DNA from: Alitta virens
Taxonomy: Eukaryota > Annelida > Polychaeta > Phyllodocida > Nereididae
NCBI GenBank assembly: GCA_932294295.1
Contig: OW028575.1
Coordinates: forward strand, 12,962,058 to 13,026,057
Length of the DNA stretch: 64,000 nucleotides
Direction of reading: 5' to 3'
A program made the position numbers and the translations under genes. The notes beneath the pieces are model-generated. The model made no database searches. It saw nothing but the letters and a program-made list of their open reading frames with translations, and was not told where the DNA came from. Below are positions 33,144 through 45,228 of this stretch, piece after piece. Every line of letters begins with the position of its first letter. Position 1 is the first letter of the stretch.

Positions 33144-36049
33144 ATGTCAAATCCAGAAATTGAAGAGAATGAGGAGGATATGGAGTTTGTTGAAGACGAC
33201 AGTGAAGAGTCTGATGAGGAGGAGGAAGGAGAAGGGGAGGAGAGTGAGAAGAAGAAAGTTTATTTGCCAGGGGAAACCATGGAGGAAAATGAACAACTTG
33301 TCATGGACGAGTCAGCTTATGCCATGTACCATCAGGCGCAAACAGGTACCACATACATGTCCATGACTGGCATGAGCCCCACAATATTAAATCAATTTAC
33401 ATGTACATTACATTTTATGTCTATGTGTCACATTACAATTTCTTTACGATAAAATCATATGTACTAATAAAGTAATGTTATTCATATTTTTTAAAATAGG
33501 TATTTGGCTTGAAATAGGCTCATAGGAGAATTTTGGTTATTTTGTTTTTCAGGAGCTCCATGTCTCAGCTTCGACTGCATCAGGGATCCTCTGGGTGACA
33601 ACAGAGACACATACCCTCTGACAATGTTTTTGGTGGCTGGTACCCAAGCTGAACGGTCAAATGCCAACAGAGTGATTGTCATGAAAATGACAAATCTGAA
33701 AAAGACAGTGAGTGAAGAAAATGACGAAGAAGAAGAAGAGGAGGAGGAGGAGGAGGAGGAGGAAGAAGATAATAGCAATCCAGAACTGTTTACTTCCATG
33801 ATGAGGCATAACGGCGGTGTAAATCGTATTAGGGTAAGTTGACATTACTGATGGTGTGTTGCATACATTACTGACAGCTTATTCTGCATTTTGTCTCACT
33901 GTCATGATTTTTTAGTACTTCCCCTCATAATTTCAGAACATAGCTATTGGCGACAAAACTGTGGCAGCAACTTGGTCTGAACTAGGAAAAGTAGACATTT
34001 GGGACCTTACACCGCATTTAAAAGCTGTCGAAAATGATCATGACAAAGAAGCAAATTTGGAGTCACCTGCGGTCTTCACATTTTCAGGACATCTTACCGA
34101 AGGATTTGCTCTTGATTGGTCTCCAGTCAATCCAGGTAATTTTCCTTTTGTGAAGAGGGATGAGATTTTTCGGTTTGGCCTGAAATTTCCGTATTCGGGC
34201 AGTTCCTTGTGATTCATACAAGGAGGGGGAAGAGAGATTGCCTGTGTGACACAGGAGATACTTGTGGGGTGTGGGGGGGAACATTGTGCCCCTATATCCC
34301 CCTTATTTTCAGCCTTTTTCTCTGATCATTAATTACATTCCTGGAATTATTTTTAATTATTGATGCAGTTCCTTCTCCTAATTTATTGCAGGGGTGCTTG
34401 CCACTGGAGATTGCTCAAAGAACATTCACCTTTGGAAACCGCAAGAAGCAGGAACATGGCACGTAGACCAGCGTCCTTGTGTGGGTCACACAGCATCAGT
34501 GGAGGACATTCAATGGTCTCCAACTGAAGCAACGGTAAGAATTGCTGAAGTGGAAAGATTGAGAGCAATATTGCTGATTCTTTCCAATCAGCTGTAATTA
34601 TGGATAATTCAGGCTAGCCATTACCTTAATTTGTGATTGTTTTGGTGCGAAAAAATTTGTTAAGTGATGTGTATATATATATATATAGGTCTGAAAAATA
34701 AACCAATTCTAATTACGGATTTTCATCTGGCAATATGACACCTAGTGTACATCGAAATTGATACCATAAAGTGCAGAGGGTAAAAGTGCGGGTTTTGTGC
34801 AGTATGACGGACCCAAATTTATGCCCATATTTGGCGTCCATGAAATATTAAAAAATATCACTTTTTTTGGGCAAATTCTGTGCTGGCACACAATAACAAT
34901 AATGTTTGTGTATCATAGCGGGCGTTAGGGGACGGGAGCCCCTGAGATAATTAAAATAAACCGATAATCAAAATAAGCAATGTCTTGCCTTGAAAATGAA
35001 ATCCGCAGTCGTGTGTGACGTCATACATTGATTTCAAGCATTTTACGTCATGAGCCTGGCAATGAGCCTTGCTAAATTTGGGTCAGCTATACTAAATATT
35101 TTCCGGAAGTGCTATGGATTGATGAAAGCAATTTTCACTGGATTAAATTTAAAAGAAAGAATTTAGTGAAAATTGCTTACATTTTTGCACTTTGCTCAAC
35201 AATTTACATTAATCAGTAGGCTGTACTTACTATTGATTCGCTAATGACAAAGCATATCTTTTTCTTTTTTTTTCAAGGTATTTGCATCATGTTCAGTTGA
35301 CAAAAGTATCAGAATTTGGGATTCAAGAGCACCTCCCAAGAGCTGTTGCATGTTGACGAGTGCAGAAGCTCATGATCGAGACATCAATGTGATCAGTTGG
35401 AACAAAACCGAGCCTTTCATAGTGTCAGGAGGTGATGACGGCATGATAAAGATTTGGGATCTCAGACTATTCAAGGTAAATCAAAATTAACAAATTGTTT
35501 CATTTCTTTTGAGAATTTTTAGTCATCACTGTCTTCATGAAAATATTAATAACAATAAATGCAAAATTCATTGTAATTTGGGAGTCTGATTTTGAGTGTT
35601 TTGGGTAGAAATAGTATGAAAATTTGATAATTTATTACTTGTATACATGCCAACCTTAAAAATTTTAATCATAACATACATGTGAAGAGGTTTGAGCCCG
35701 AGTACACTACAATATATAATTATTGATTTGGATTGACTTTCAGGATGGCAAGCCTGTAGCAGTGTTCAAACACCATACTGCTCCAATAACTTCAGTGGAA
35801 TGGCATCACCAGGACAGTTCAGTTTTTGCCGCATCTGGATCAGATGATCAATTAACGATATGGGACTTAGCTCTTGAGAGAGACGATGAGGCACAGTCTT
35901 CTGACGAACCTAAAGTGCCGCCTCAGTTAATGTTCATTCACCAAGGACAGAAAGATATCAAGGAATTACACTGGCATGCACAATGTCCAGGTGTTATAAT
36001 CAGCACAGCACAAGATGGATTCAACCTATTTCGGACTATCAGTGTTTGA
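33144..36049 (+). CDS. GRWD1: GRWD1, glutamate-rich WD-repeat protein
   Basis: Six coding exons: 33144-33345, 33553-33833, 33937-34135, 34392-34534, 35278-35475 and 35744-36049. Together they make 1329 bp and 442 residues (human 446). GRWD1 is a nucleolar histone-binding WD40 protein acting in 60S ribosome assembly and chromatin licensing; yeast Rrb1 chaperones Rpl3. The N-terminus is acidic (residues 5-35, runs of E and D). The CAF1C/H4-binding-like region follows ([20 protein letters not shown]). A second run of 13 or more Glu is encoded by the GAG/GAA tract at about 33726-33768. WD repeats end in IHLWKP, IRIWDSR, IKIWDLR and LTIWDLA. Exon 1 opens [19 protein letters not shown]. It is tandem with SORD and convergent with CIAO3. 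An E-box 14 bp upstream of the ATG fits the Myc/USF control common for ribosome-assembly genes, which is an inference. Confidence 0.95.
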
Positions 36050-36477
36050 GAAGCAAAATTTTTTTTACCTACTTTTAATTTTTTTTGTTTATCAATTGTT
36101 CACCAAATATGGTGTTGCATTTACAGTCTCACAAATTCTACACGTCATGATGTCATATGAATGTGTACAATATGTATATTAAAATATCAATTCAATATTT
36201 TTTAAATTTTATGCAGAATAATTATTGACATACAATCTTTCACTCAAAATATTAAGTGTTGCCGTATGATGTGCAAATACTTTTTAACATTTACAAAAAC
36301 GTTGTCTTACTGTAGAAGATATGAAATTTAGAAAGTCTTCTTAGAAATCATATAGTCGATTTTTGACACCACACACCTTGTTTGTTATGCAGATTATTGT
36401 ATTGATGGATGAGATGCTATGTACATTGTATATATATATCTCACATTGATCATTCTAATCACTTTATCATTTAACTG

Positions 36478-36483
36478 AATAAA
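36478..36483 (+). terminator. GRWD1: GRWD1 polyadenylation signal abutting the CIAO3 stop codon
   Basis: AATAAA lies 429 bp after the GRWD1 stop and 4 bp before the CIAO3 stop codon, which is on the other strand. No AATAAA is seen earlier in the GRWD1 3' region. Use of this site would make the two mRNAs overlap tail to tail. Confidence 0.55.
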
Positions 36484-36486
36484 TGA

Positions 36487-39400
36487 CTACCATTTTACAA
36501 CTAGACCTGATGTCATCTTCTCAACCTCATGGTATTCCGTGTGAAGCATATTTCTGGCTTTTTCAGAGTCCGTACCACCCAACCATTCATCATAAAGTTT
36601 ATCTATTGTCGAGTCCTTGAATGGATCTTGGTTATTTAGAGTAATGTAAATTTCTGTCGTTCTTTGTAGAAGTTCTTTGGCTGTGTCTTCACCCTCTGGC
36701 CGTAGTTGGCCACCACCATTTAAACAACCTGGAAATAGTGTATATTGCAGTAGTGGCGGATTTAGGGGGGTTTCACTTGTCCTAGTACATTTTAATTTAA
36801 CTATATTAAAAAATCAGCGGTCCCCGCAATACATTTTAATTTCCTGGTTAAAAATTTTTGGATCCACCCGTTATATGACCATGTATCTATCTTTGGACAC
36901 TTATCACGGGTACTTTCGGAACTGCTGCCATTTCACATGTAAGGTAGAAGAGAGAAAGCATTTTAGTCTTGTCAGAAGTGGCAGGTTCTCTCTCTACTTA
37001 ACATGTCACTTACAGCAAATACCTGTGCTGTTTTGTTTAACTTTAAAAAGATCCTAATAGGGCTTGCCAGTTCGCATGTGACCTTTGTACCCGGAAATAC
37101 TAATACAATACATGACATCACCAGTGCACAAAACTAGCTGATGTTATCAATAATTGAGCGTTGTGACGTTGCGCATTGGGCTATTACTTCCAGGTCCCAG
37201 GTCACACATGAACTGACCAGCACTTTTGCTCACCTGCAGGACATGCCATCACTTCAACAAAATGATAATTGAGCTTCCCTCGCTTTATTTTCTGAACAAT
37301 GTTCTGAATATTTCGAAAACCATAGGCAATGGCAAACTTCAACTTGGTCTCGCCCCCAACTTCCAGGGCAACTTCTTTAAAGTCTTGATTTCTGAAATAA
37401 AAGAAATAGCACACTTGAATTTTAAGAATAAACGGAGGAGTATTTTGCAACTGAAAGTGTGAAAAAATTCAACACTGAAAGTTCAATATGTTCACATTCG
37501 ATCTTGAAATACAGGCAGATTTTATATTTTATTGAAGACTGGCAAGTGTAAAGGATGCCCATGGTCCTTACCTTAATGTTTTGTATGTCAGCTGATCCAC
37601 TGGGTGATCAAAGAGTTCTTGGGCAGCAAACTTCATAATGTGTTCCAAATAGCCACCTGATCCTCCCCCACTGTGATTGTATATATCCGTCTCATTGCCA
37701 TAACTGCGAGATATTAATTAAAATTTTTAAATTGCACATTATTATAACTATATTATTTTGAAACACATGATATAGGAAACAGCTAGGCATAACCTACAAT
37801 GAATCAATTGGTGCATCTTCCAAGTCATTCAAAGAGACATTTTCTTTCATGAGCATCTGGTCTACTTCACCTGAAAACATTATGGAATACAAATGTATTA
37901 TTAGGGCATACACAGTATTTAGGTAGTAATAGGGCAGTAAATTATGTTTGTGACTATAATAATTAGGTTATTACCTGATGTTATAACACAGTCTACGTCT
38001 CTAGTACTGTACAGATCACTATAGAAATCTTGCCGAGATGCCTCCAATTTCTTATCGAAACATGGCATAACAGTGACATGATAAATCTGGTCAGGGTTCT
38101 TCCCAATTTTGCTGGCTAATAAGTCTTTCACTAAGGATCCCATTATCTGTTGAGGTGACTTGGTGGTTGAGATGTATGGAAGAATATAGGAGCCATGTGT
38201 CTTCTCAGCATAGCACACCCAGCCTAGGAATCAAAATCAAAGTTCTTAATTTCTTTTCGCATTATAATTGATTACATGTGCAATTTTTTCTTTTCATTCA
38301 TTAAAATATTATTGGGTACTTAGTAATTAATACCTGGACATGCTGAGGCCAACATGGGCAATGCGGTCTTTTCTATCTCACGCTTTTTGTATCGCCTCAC
38401 AAATTCCCTGCAACTTTCCAGTAAGCTGAAGTTTCTGGATAAGGTGGTGTCATAAACATAATCCACACCTGCGAAACAATTTTCAAGCATGTTATGCCAG
38501 TAATTACTATTTTTATGGCAATACTGTAACATCTTTTAATTTATGAAATATTGCAGAAACTGACTGAAAATAACTAACAAAATTGTTGTTTTGACGTTCA
38601 ACCTAAGCCATTTAAGTCAGCACTTACCCAACTGCTTGAAGAATTTTGTGAGTTTGTGGGCAGTCTGGTGAGATGTGAGGTTATACTTAGCAGCTAATGA
38701 TGCTCTTGATTGAGGTGATACAGAGACCACAACTGTCTTGACTTGATCATTCTGACCATTCTGAAAAAAGAAAATATTTATATTCATAATATATCTATTT
38801 AGCAATTAATTTTAAAAATGTCTGAAAAATTTTAAAGTTTGCAGAATAGCTCACAGAGTCACGATACAAAATACATACTTGACTAAAAGATTTGTTTTCT
38901 TGCAGAATTCGGTAGAGTTCCTCTTGACTCTGTTGTGTAATGAGAATGCTTTCAGCTGATGTGATGCACCCACTGCAGGCCAGGCAGTCAATGAGTGTTA
39001 TTTTTGCCTTCTCTAACTTGGACTCTTCCCCATCCTGAAATTGAAATTGTGCATATATTAAATTGCTGAAAATTAGGCAGGTCATTTATTTATTTCATTT
39101 ATTGACAATAATATGATAAATTAATGCTGGTCTAAAACAATTATAGACCTGTTAGAGGCAGATGTGATGATGAAACAAGGCTTGCATCAAGAGCACATTT
39201 ACCCCATGGGTCACCCAGTGGCTGGGGACTTTCACTTGCCTCAGCATGGATACAGAGCACAACTTGCCACAAGTCACAGCCTAACCTTTGGTTAACCTTT
39301 GTGTTAGAATTGCTTATATATATATATAATCAAGTCAGGATTTCTGCCAGCTTCAGAAATTCTGGGTCGTATAAAATATAGTTTTGTTGCAATACAGTGT

Positions 39401-39818
39401 GGGTTATCAAACCTGAGTAATTTGTGTGTATGATCCATCATCCTCAATTTTAATTTTGCCAACTTTTCCTGGTTTCCTGTCAACCTTGACTGGCTTGATG
39501 CATTCCTGGAAATGGAATACACCAAAATGAATGTCACAAAAATCACAAGGACGCAACGTATATCATCCTGGGTCAAAGCACAGTGCAACTGTCATTCATT
39601 CAATGCAATGTCATCATTGAGCAATACCTGTACTTGCTACATATTCACCATCATAAACAAAGTAATTCTACAGACAATCATATAAAATTACGCCAACACC
39701 TAAACATTAAAGTGAGGCACCCACTGGCAATTTTTCAACAAAATATATTTACCTGAGACGGAGTAATAAAGTCATCAAGATCTGTCAACTTCAGAGCTCC
39801 ACTGAAGTTGGCCGCCAT
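36487..39818 (-). CDS. CIAO3: CIAO3 (NARFL/IOP1), cytosolic Fe-S assembly factor
   Basis: Ten coding exons on the minus strand: 39753-39818, 39413-39505, 38879-39034, 38628-38760, 38334-38468, 37975-38223, 37798-37870, 37572-37703, 37234-37391 and 36487-36728. Together they make 1437 bp and 478 residues (human 476). The protein resembles [FeFe]-hydrogenase but acts as the adaptor that passes 4Fe-4S clusters to the CIAO1-CIAO2B-MMS19 targeting complex. Visible cluster ligands are C24, then C70, C73 and C76 ([14 protein letters not shown]), plus Cys in [19 protein letters not shown] and [15 protein letters not shown]. The protein ends GLVVKW. A C-terminal Trp is kept in the family and matches the targeting-complex recognition tail. 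The start [20 protein letters not shown] aligns with the human N-terminus. Two donors are weak (GTTTGA after exon 2, GTAGGT after exon 7), but the frame and alignment require them. Its start codon faces that of MLST8. Confidence 0.95.
39140..39275 (-). repeat. Family B SINE fragment in a CIAO3 intron
   Basis: On the minus strand it contains CATGCTGAGGCAAGTGAAAG, GACCCATGGGGTAAATGTG and CTTGTTTCATCATCACATC, matching the middle of family B copies. It lies between CIAO3 exons 2 and 3, in the sense direction. Confidence 0.6.
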
Positions 39819-39939
39819 GCTGGAAACTTTGACAATTATTTGACCAATCAGAAGCCAGAACGGTCGAGGTTGCAGAAAAGTAGGTCACAACTTCCGTGAA
39901 AGATCATAACTTTGCCTGCATGTGTATTCACTTAGAAAA
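39819..39939. promoter_or_regulatory. Head-to-head promoter shared by CIAO3 and MLST8
   Basis: Only 121 bp separate the two divergent start codons. The stretch contains a CCAAT box (GACCAATCAG, 39842-39851) and an ETS-like ACTTCCG near 39890. On the CIAO3 side an ATGGCGGCC block overlaps its start codon and resembles a YY1 site. There is no TATA box. Both 5' untranslated regions must be very short unless upstream exons overlap the partner gene. Confidence 0.75.
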
Positions 39940-42240
39940 ATGTCATCAAGCACCAACAGTGATCCAGTATTTCTTGCAACAGCTAGTTATGACCATACAA
40001 TAAGGTTCTGGCAAGCTCACAGTGGGATCTGTCACAAAACTGTGCAGCATCCTGACTCTGTATCCTAAAAACTAGTTTGTTTACATCATGTCAGAACTGT
40101 CACATTTTGTAATTTTTGAGCTATTTTGACTTAGCTCAGTTATATTTATAATTAAGAGCTAACAGCATACAATATATTCTGGTTTGTTTACATTGCACAT
40201 GTATGTAATGAATATGAATCGATTGCATTGAATGCAAATTGCAGTCTGTCATTTTCAGTGAATGGATCGATACATATATATATATAGCAATATATATAGT
40301 GTGTTGATTTGAGTACTTTACTTGTTGAATGTCACTGTCAGTGTGATCCTTAACACAATTTAGCAGGTAAATTCATTGGAAATTACACCTGACAGACAAT
40401 TAATAGCAGCTGCTGGTTGGTATTAAATTTCATAACACAATTGATGTTGACTTACCAATTTTCATATCACAGTACAAAGGGTACATCGAGATTGTGGCAT
40501 TTTGCAATATAAATTATGCATTTGGTACTTTCTTTGTTCATAGGTTATCAGAATATTCGCATGTATGACTTGAACTCCAGTAATCCAAATCCAGTAGTCA
40601 ATTATGATGGTGTGTCGAAGAATGTCACAGCAGTAGGATTTCATGAAGAGGGAAAATGGATGTACACAGGTATTGTATGAGAAGTCAACTTTGTTTTGCT
40701 ATTTCAGATTTAATGTGTGTCAGCTTTCTGTTTCTCCTACATCCTGATCTGACATTAAGTTTATTGTGCCCCATATAATGATTATGAGTTTATTAAGATG
40801 GAATTATTGGAATATTTTCTAATTTCAGGTGGTGAAGATTGCTCAGCCAGAATTTGGGATTTGAGGTATGTTTGAGCAGTTGTCAATAACAATGATGGTA
40901 TGAATTGATCATTAAGTTAAATTGTAAATATCGTTACAAATGTTTATTTTCATTTGTTTACTCAGTAAAGTGATAAATTTGATATTGTGCATTATTTGAT
41001 TTGATGATCTGTACTAGATATTGCATGTGTACTTAATTTCTAGTGATTCTTTGTTTAAGGTCAAGAAATCTGCAGTGTCAAAGAATTTTCCAAGTCAATG
41101 CCCCAGTGAACTGTGTCTGTCTTCATCCAAACCAGGTATTTGATTTAAATGCTAGAAACTCTTAATTTATTTATAGCCCCATGCCTTTAAAATTATTAAC
41201 TCATTTTGTCATTAACAGGGTGAATTATTTGTTGGTGACCAAAGTGGTGCTATTCACATTTGGGATTTGAAAACAGATCACAATGAGCAGCTGGTCAGTA
41301 CATAGATTTTAAATTCTTAATTAAAATTGTTGGTTCTATAGTTTATTATTGAATCATGTGCATTACATATTTGAACAGGTTCCAGAACCAGATGCTGCCG
41401 TTCAGTCAATCAGTATTAATCCTGAGGGAACATACATGGCAGCTGTCAATAACAAGGTAATAGATTAAGCGAAGTACCCAATTTAAAGTTCGATTGCCTG
41501 ATAATATTGAGGGATTAATGTTCACAAATACACTGTCTGTGTGGCATACACATGGTCAGTGACCTTTTTTAATTTACATGGGCAAAAATCTCTTATATGT
41601 ATTTTTAATGGAAGATATTTACTTTACCAGGGCAACACATATATTTGGACATTAACGGGAGGGCAAGGTGAAGAACCAACCCAGTTGCATCCAAAAACCA
41701 AAGTAGCTTCCCACAAGAGATATGCCCTCAAGTGTTTATTTAGTCCTGATTCTACGTAAGTGGTGTTAAACTGTTTATCAGCCATTATCCTTTCGATTTG
41801 CAAAAGAAAAATTGTGTAAGTATGATGAAATTATTTATCTTTTATGATATTTCAGACTTCTAGCCACAACATCTGCTGACTGCACCACTCGTGTATGGCG
41901 GACAGCAGATTTCTCTTTAATGACTGAATTGAAAGATAACAGTCAGAGATGGGTGTGGGATTGTGCATTTAGTGGAGATTCTCAGTATATTATTACAGGT
42001 AACTAAATTTTTATTATTTGTGTTCAAGATTGATTTAGAGTATTCATTCAAATATATATGGTATCAGTGTCTTGGCAACCTGTGTATGAACTAATACTTA
42101 AACTGTCTGTTTATTTTGTAGCTTCATCAGACAATATGGCAAGATTATGGACAGTAGAGTCAGGAGAGGTTAAAAGAGAATATAGTGGACATCAAAAGGC
42201 TGTTATATGTCTAGCATTCCGAGATGATGTACCAGAATAA
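39940..42240 (+). CDS. MLST8: MLST8 (LST8/GbetaL), TOR complex subunit
   Basis: Ten coding exons: 39940-40059, 40364-40415, 40544-40669, 40829-40865, 41060-41135, 41219-41293, 41379-41456, 41631-41755, 41856-41998 and 42122-42240. Together they make 951 bp and 316 residues (human 326). MLST8 is a seven-bladed WD40 propeller that binds and stabilises the mTOR kinase domain in TORC1 and TORC2. The match to vertebrate MLST8 is very close: [63 protein letters not shown] and [15 protein letters not shown]. The second exon is only 52 bp ([17 protein letters not shown]) and is easy to miss; without it the first blade is broken. It lacks the few extra N-terminal residues of the human protein. Intron 1 is of U12 type (separate entry). 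Intron 2 has a weak GTTGGT donor. Confidence 0.97.
40060..40363 (+). other. MLST8: U12-type (minor spliceosome) intron in MLST8
   Basis: The donor is GTATCCTAAA, matching the U12 consensus RTATCCTTT at its first seven positions. Near the 3' end, TCCTTAAC at 40347-40354 matches the U12 branch-site consensus, with the branch A about 10 nt before the acceptor AG (40362-40363). There is no polypyrimidine tract in between, as expected for this class. The 5' splice site and the branch site point the same way. Confidence 0.8.
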
Positions 42241-42307
42241 AAAGACGTTTGATTGATTTATTTTGTTTATACGTAAGAATTATACGGCTGTTACTTGCTA
42301 GCAAAGC

Positions 42308-42313
42308 AATAAA
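42308..42313 (+). terminator. MLST8: MLST8 polyadenylation signal
   Basis: AATAAA lies 68 bp after the MLST8 stop, the first canonical hexamer downstream. It implies a very short 3' untranslated region. Confidence 0.7.
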
Positions 42314-42824
42314 TTTATTCAATGAAATTTTTATGCAATTTGTTCATTTGATCACAGGCGTTTGCCAACATTTATACTTTAACTAATACCAAGGCTACTG
42401 ACTGCCTTAATTGGAAGAGGAAGCTATGTCATTTGCAACAGCCAATCAGAATACATTAGGAAATGCCCTGACTTTGATGGCAATTCTTCTGCTAGTTTAC
42501 CAGTTAGACTTAAATACAAACAAATTTGTATAATAGCCTATAGGCTGGCTTATGACATGGAATGTCTAATGCCTTAAACATGAAATTGCATATCAATTAG
42601 TTTTATGCCACTGTTTGCCTTCCACAGCCAATCGGAAGCCTGGATTACAGGGGGATATATCACATGTACTAAGAACAGCAGGGAGGACCTGGTCACACTT
42701 ATATGAGCACATGTTGTGGCAAAACTTAACAAGCAAACACTTAACAAGCAAACAAATGTCTTGCAAAATAGGCAACATCTTATGCAACTGATCCTGCAAA
42801 ATAGTGAACCCAGCCTTAATGATT

Positions 42825-43147
42825 AAGTAATAGATAATGCCCGCGTTTTCTTCGACATGGGAGTTATTGCGAGGCGTTAAATAGCAATTGCGTTGGTATA
42901 TCCAATAATTGAGTAGATCCAATGTCAAAGGATGCATTACAATCATTAAATTCACTGAAATCAGCAAAACTCCTCTCCAAATTGTCATTCATTTTGAAAT
43001 GCAATGTCAATTGAAATAAGTCTTTAATTGTATTGCTTCAGATTTAAGTGTCTCAATCTCTGACAAACATAAACACAAACAATCCAATTAAGTGGTATAA
43101 GTTAGATAATGCCCTTGTTTTGAAAACGCGGGCATTATCTATTACTT
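42825..43147. mobile_element. 323-bp miniature element with perfect 26-bp inverted ends
   Basis: The left end (starting AAGTAATAGATAATGCCCGC) and the right end (43122-43147) are exact reverse complements over 26 bp. A second AGATAATGCCC copy at 43104-43114 pairs with the right end, giving a small hairpin. The interior has no coding potential. This is the structure of a non-autonomous DNA transposon (MITE). The flanks do not show an obvious target duplication, so the superfamily is open. Confidence 0.8.
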
Positions 43148-44049
43148 GTTTGCATCAGTTCACTCAAGTCTTATACAAAGATTGCTCAGTTAGGTCACTC
43201 AATTGGCTTAAAGCTGACAGCACAGTGCTTGGCAGATCTTGGCCAATCAAGAAGCACCATGTGTGTAGATGGTGAAATATGCTAATTAGCTGCCATTAGA
43301 GATGAGAATTGAACATTCCCAGTGTACAGGCAAGGAATTCCCCAAAAATGTTACCCATAAATAAATAAAGTGATCACTTAGAACAAGAAGGAAAATTATT
43401 TTTGTGTATAATATTGCCATTTTTTAAGAGTAATCTGATGTTATTGACTGAAACTGGCCCCATTAGCTTTGGTCTTTTTGTATGCTAACTTGCTTGTGCT
43501 GTCATGAAGGCAAACGCCTGTGATTTAATCCATATTAAAAAATTAAAGCTGCACTGTCTGTCAAAATTACAATTTTCTGAAATGTCATCAAATAGTTGAA
43601 AATCACCTTATATATATTCAATCAAGGCACACTAAATTTGTGCAAGCTAGGAATTCAATCAGGTATTAATTACAAAAAATAAATCATACATTGAGAGCAC
43701 ATCCAGACCAAAACATTGGAAACACAATGGGTTTCAGATGGCATGAAAAACTCGATATTATTTATTGTAATTTAATAGCACACTTTGGGGCACAAACAGG
43801 TCTGTAGTGGTAAAACATATGAGACAAGAAGGAGTGCTCATTGGTTTACAGAATTAGTTGAATGTGCCAAATCTGGAGACATACCCGCTTTAAATGATAC
43901 CTAGCCTTTGTACTACAAATCCAAACTAGTGCCATAGGACTAATACAATGTATTCCAGGTTATGTATAAATCATCCTAATGCATACCCACTGGTACAGTA
44001 CAGACACTGAGTATGTCAATCAACTGTCAACGTACTACTGCTGGAATCT

Positions 44050-44275
44050 CCCAGTCTCGATTACATCTCTGGGGAGTGTTTAACCATACACCTGGGTGAA
44101 CTGCAGGGGATTGAGAGCCATCACTATTGTTACCTAGCTACTGCCCATACAAGTACCCATTACACCAGGTTTGCAGGATATCTCAAATTGACAATGCCAT
44201 GGTGGGGGTTTGAACCTGCAACCTAACAAGTAGCAGGCAAACACCTTGACTACAAGACCACATGCAGCTCACAGT
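44050..44275 (-). repeat. tRNA-derived SINE, family C with head
   Basis: On the minus strand it starts TGGTCTTGTAGTCAAGGTG (A-box-like). It continues with GTTGCAGGTTCAAACCCCC (B box), CTGGTGTAATGGGTACTTG and GGTAACAATAGTGATGGCTC. The tail resembles the copy at 600-840. Confidence 0.6.
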
Positions 44276-45228
44276 GGACAGATAATAGGAAACAAATACC
44301 CCAAGATATAATTGACATGTATAATGATTGCACCTCAAAGACTAGGAAGAGCTAAATATCGCCCCTCAAACCTTTTTTTTCGATGACGTAATCATGCAAT
44401 CAGTAATTGAGTAACTGATGATGTCACAAAGGTTTAAAGATAGGTACGAAGCTGCCCCTGTTGCCTCGAAAGTATCCAAATACCATAGTAGTATATAAGA
44501 ATATAGGTCTAACCTGCTAGGCCAACCTGCTGGTGATCTAATATATAACAATTTAAATTGAGCAAAATTTAAATATTTACATTTTATTTCCATTAACATG
44601 TGATAAATGATTACATATTCATACAATCCATATAAAAAGCTGACCTCAAAGCAATTCTGTCAGGGGAGCAAAAATGTCCTCTGGTTACACAAAATTTTCA
44701 ACTTAACTATAACGACTTCTAAGATGTACAGTATGAAACATGCTTGTGGAAAGAATGCATATTAATTGCTACATCTAAAGTTTTTACTGCTTGCACAAAA
44801 GTGCACCATAAGTTGATCACAGATATATGCTCTATGGTATTTACAATTAAGAAGTCATTTTAGAGAGTTACCACATGCATAATTACTGAATGATTATGAT
44901 ATTGCAATGATTAATAAAGACTTAATGTGCTATCCCTGTGAGTCCCAAATGAACAACATTCTTCACATGCTATTTTGATATGTCATGCATAAAGTGCAAT
45001 AGAACAAGTTATGACCTACTACTACATTGTATTAGTAATATTTTGACACAACATTAGTACTGTGTTAAGTTGTTTCAATAATACTTGAGTTATGCAATTT
45101 CTAAAACCGTAATTTATCATTGTTTATCTTAGTACTTAAAATGTTACTAACAAGAAATTATTATAATGTACTAGCAATGTTATTTCGCGAAGGCGTTTCT
45201 TAAATGTGAATGAAAATGAAAGTCAATG

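Larger units (their letters stand above)
42314..45228. other. Spacer between convergent MLST8 and BRI3
   Basis: The spacer holds the miniature element at 42825-43147 and a tRNA-like SINE at about 44.05-44.27 kb. The remainder is AT-rich with no supported exon. A TTTATT at 44583-44588 could serve as a distant BRI3 polyadenylation signal on the minus strand. Confidence 0.55.

Noticed and set aside
33491..33799. Poly-Ser frame on the minus strand
   Set aside because: It is the complement of the GAG/GAA tract that encodes the poly-Glu run of GRWD1.
36677..37057. Open frame of 126 codons on the plus strand
   Set aside because: It is antisense to the last CIAO3 exon and its intron, and reads as a shadow of that gene.
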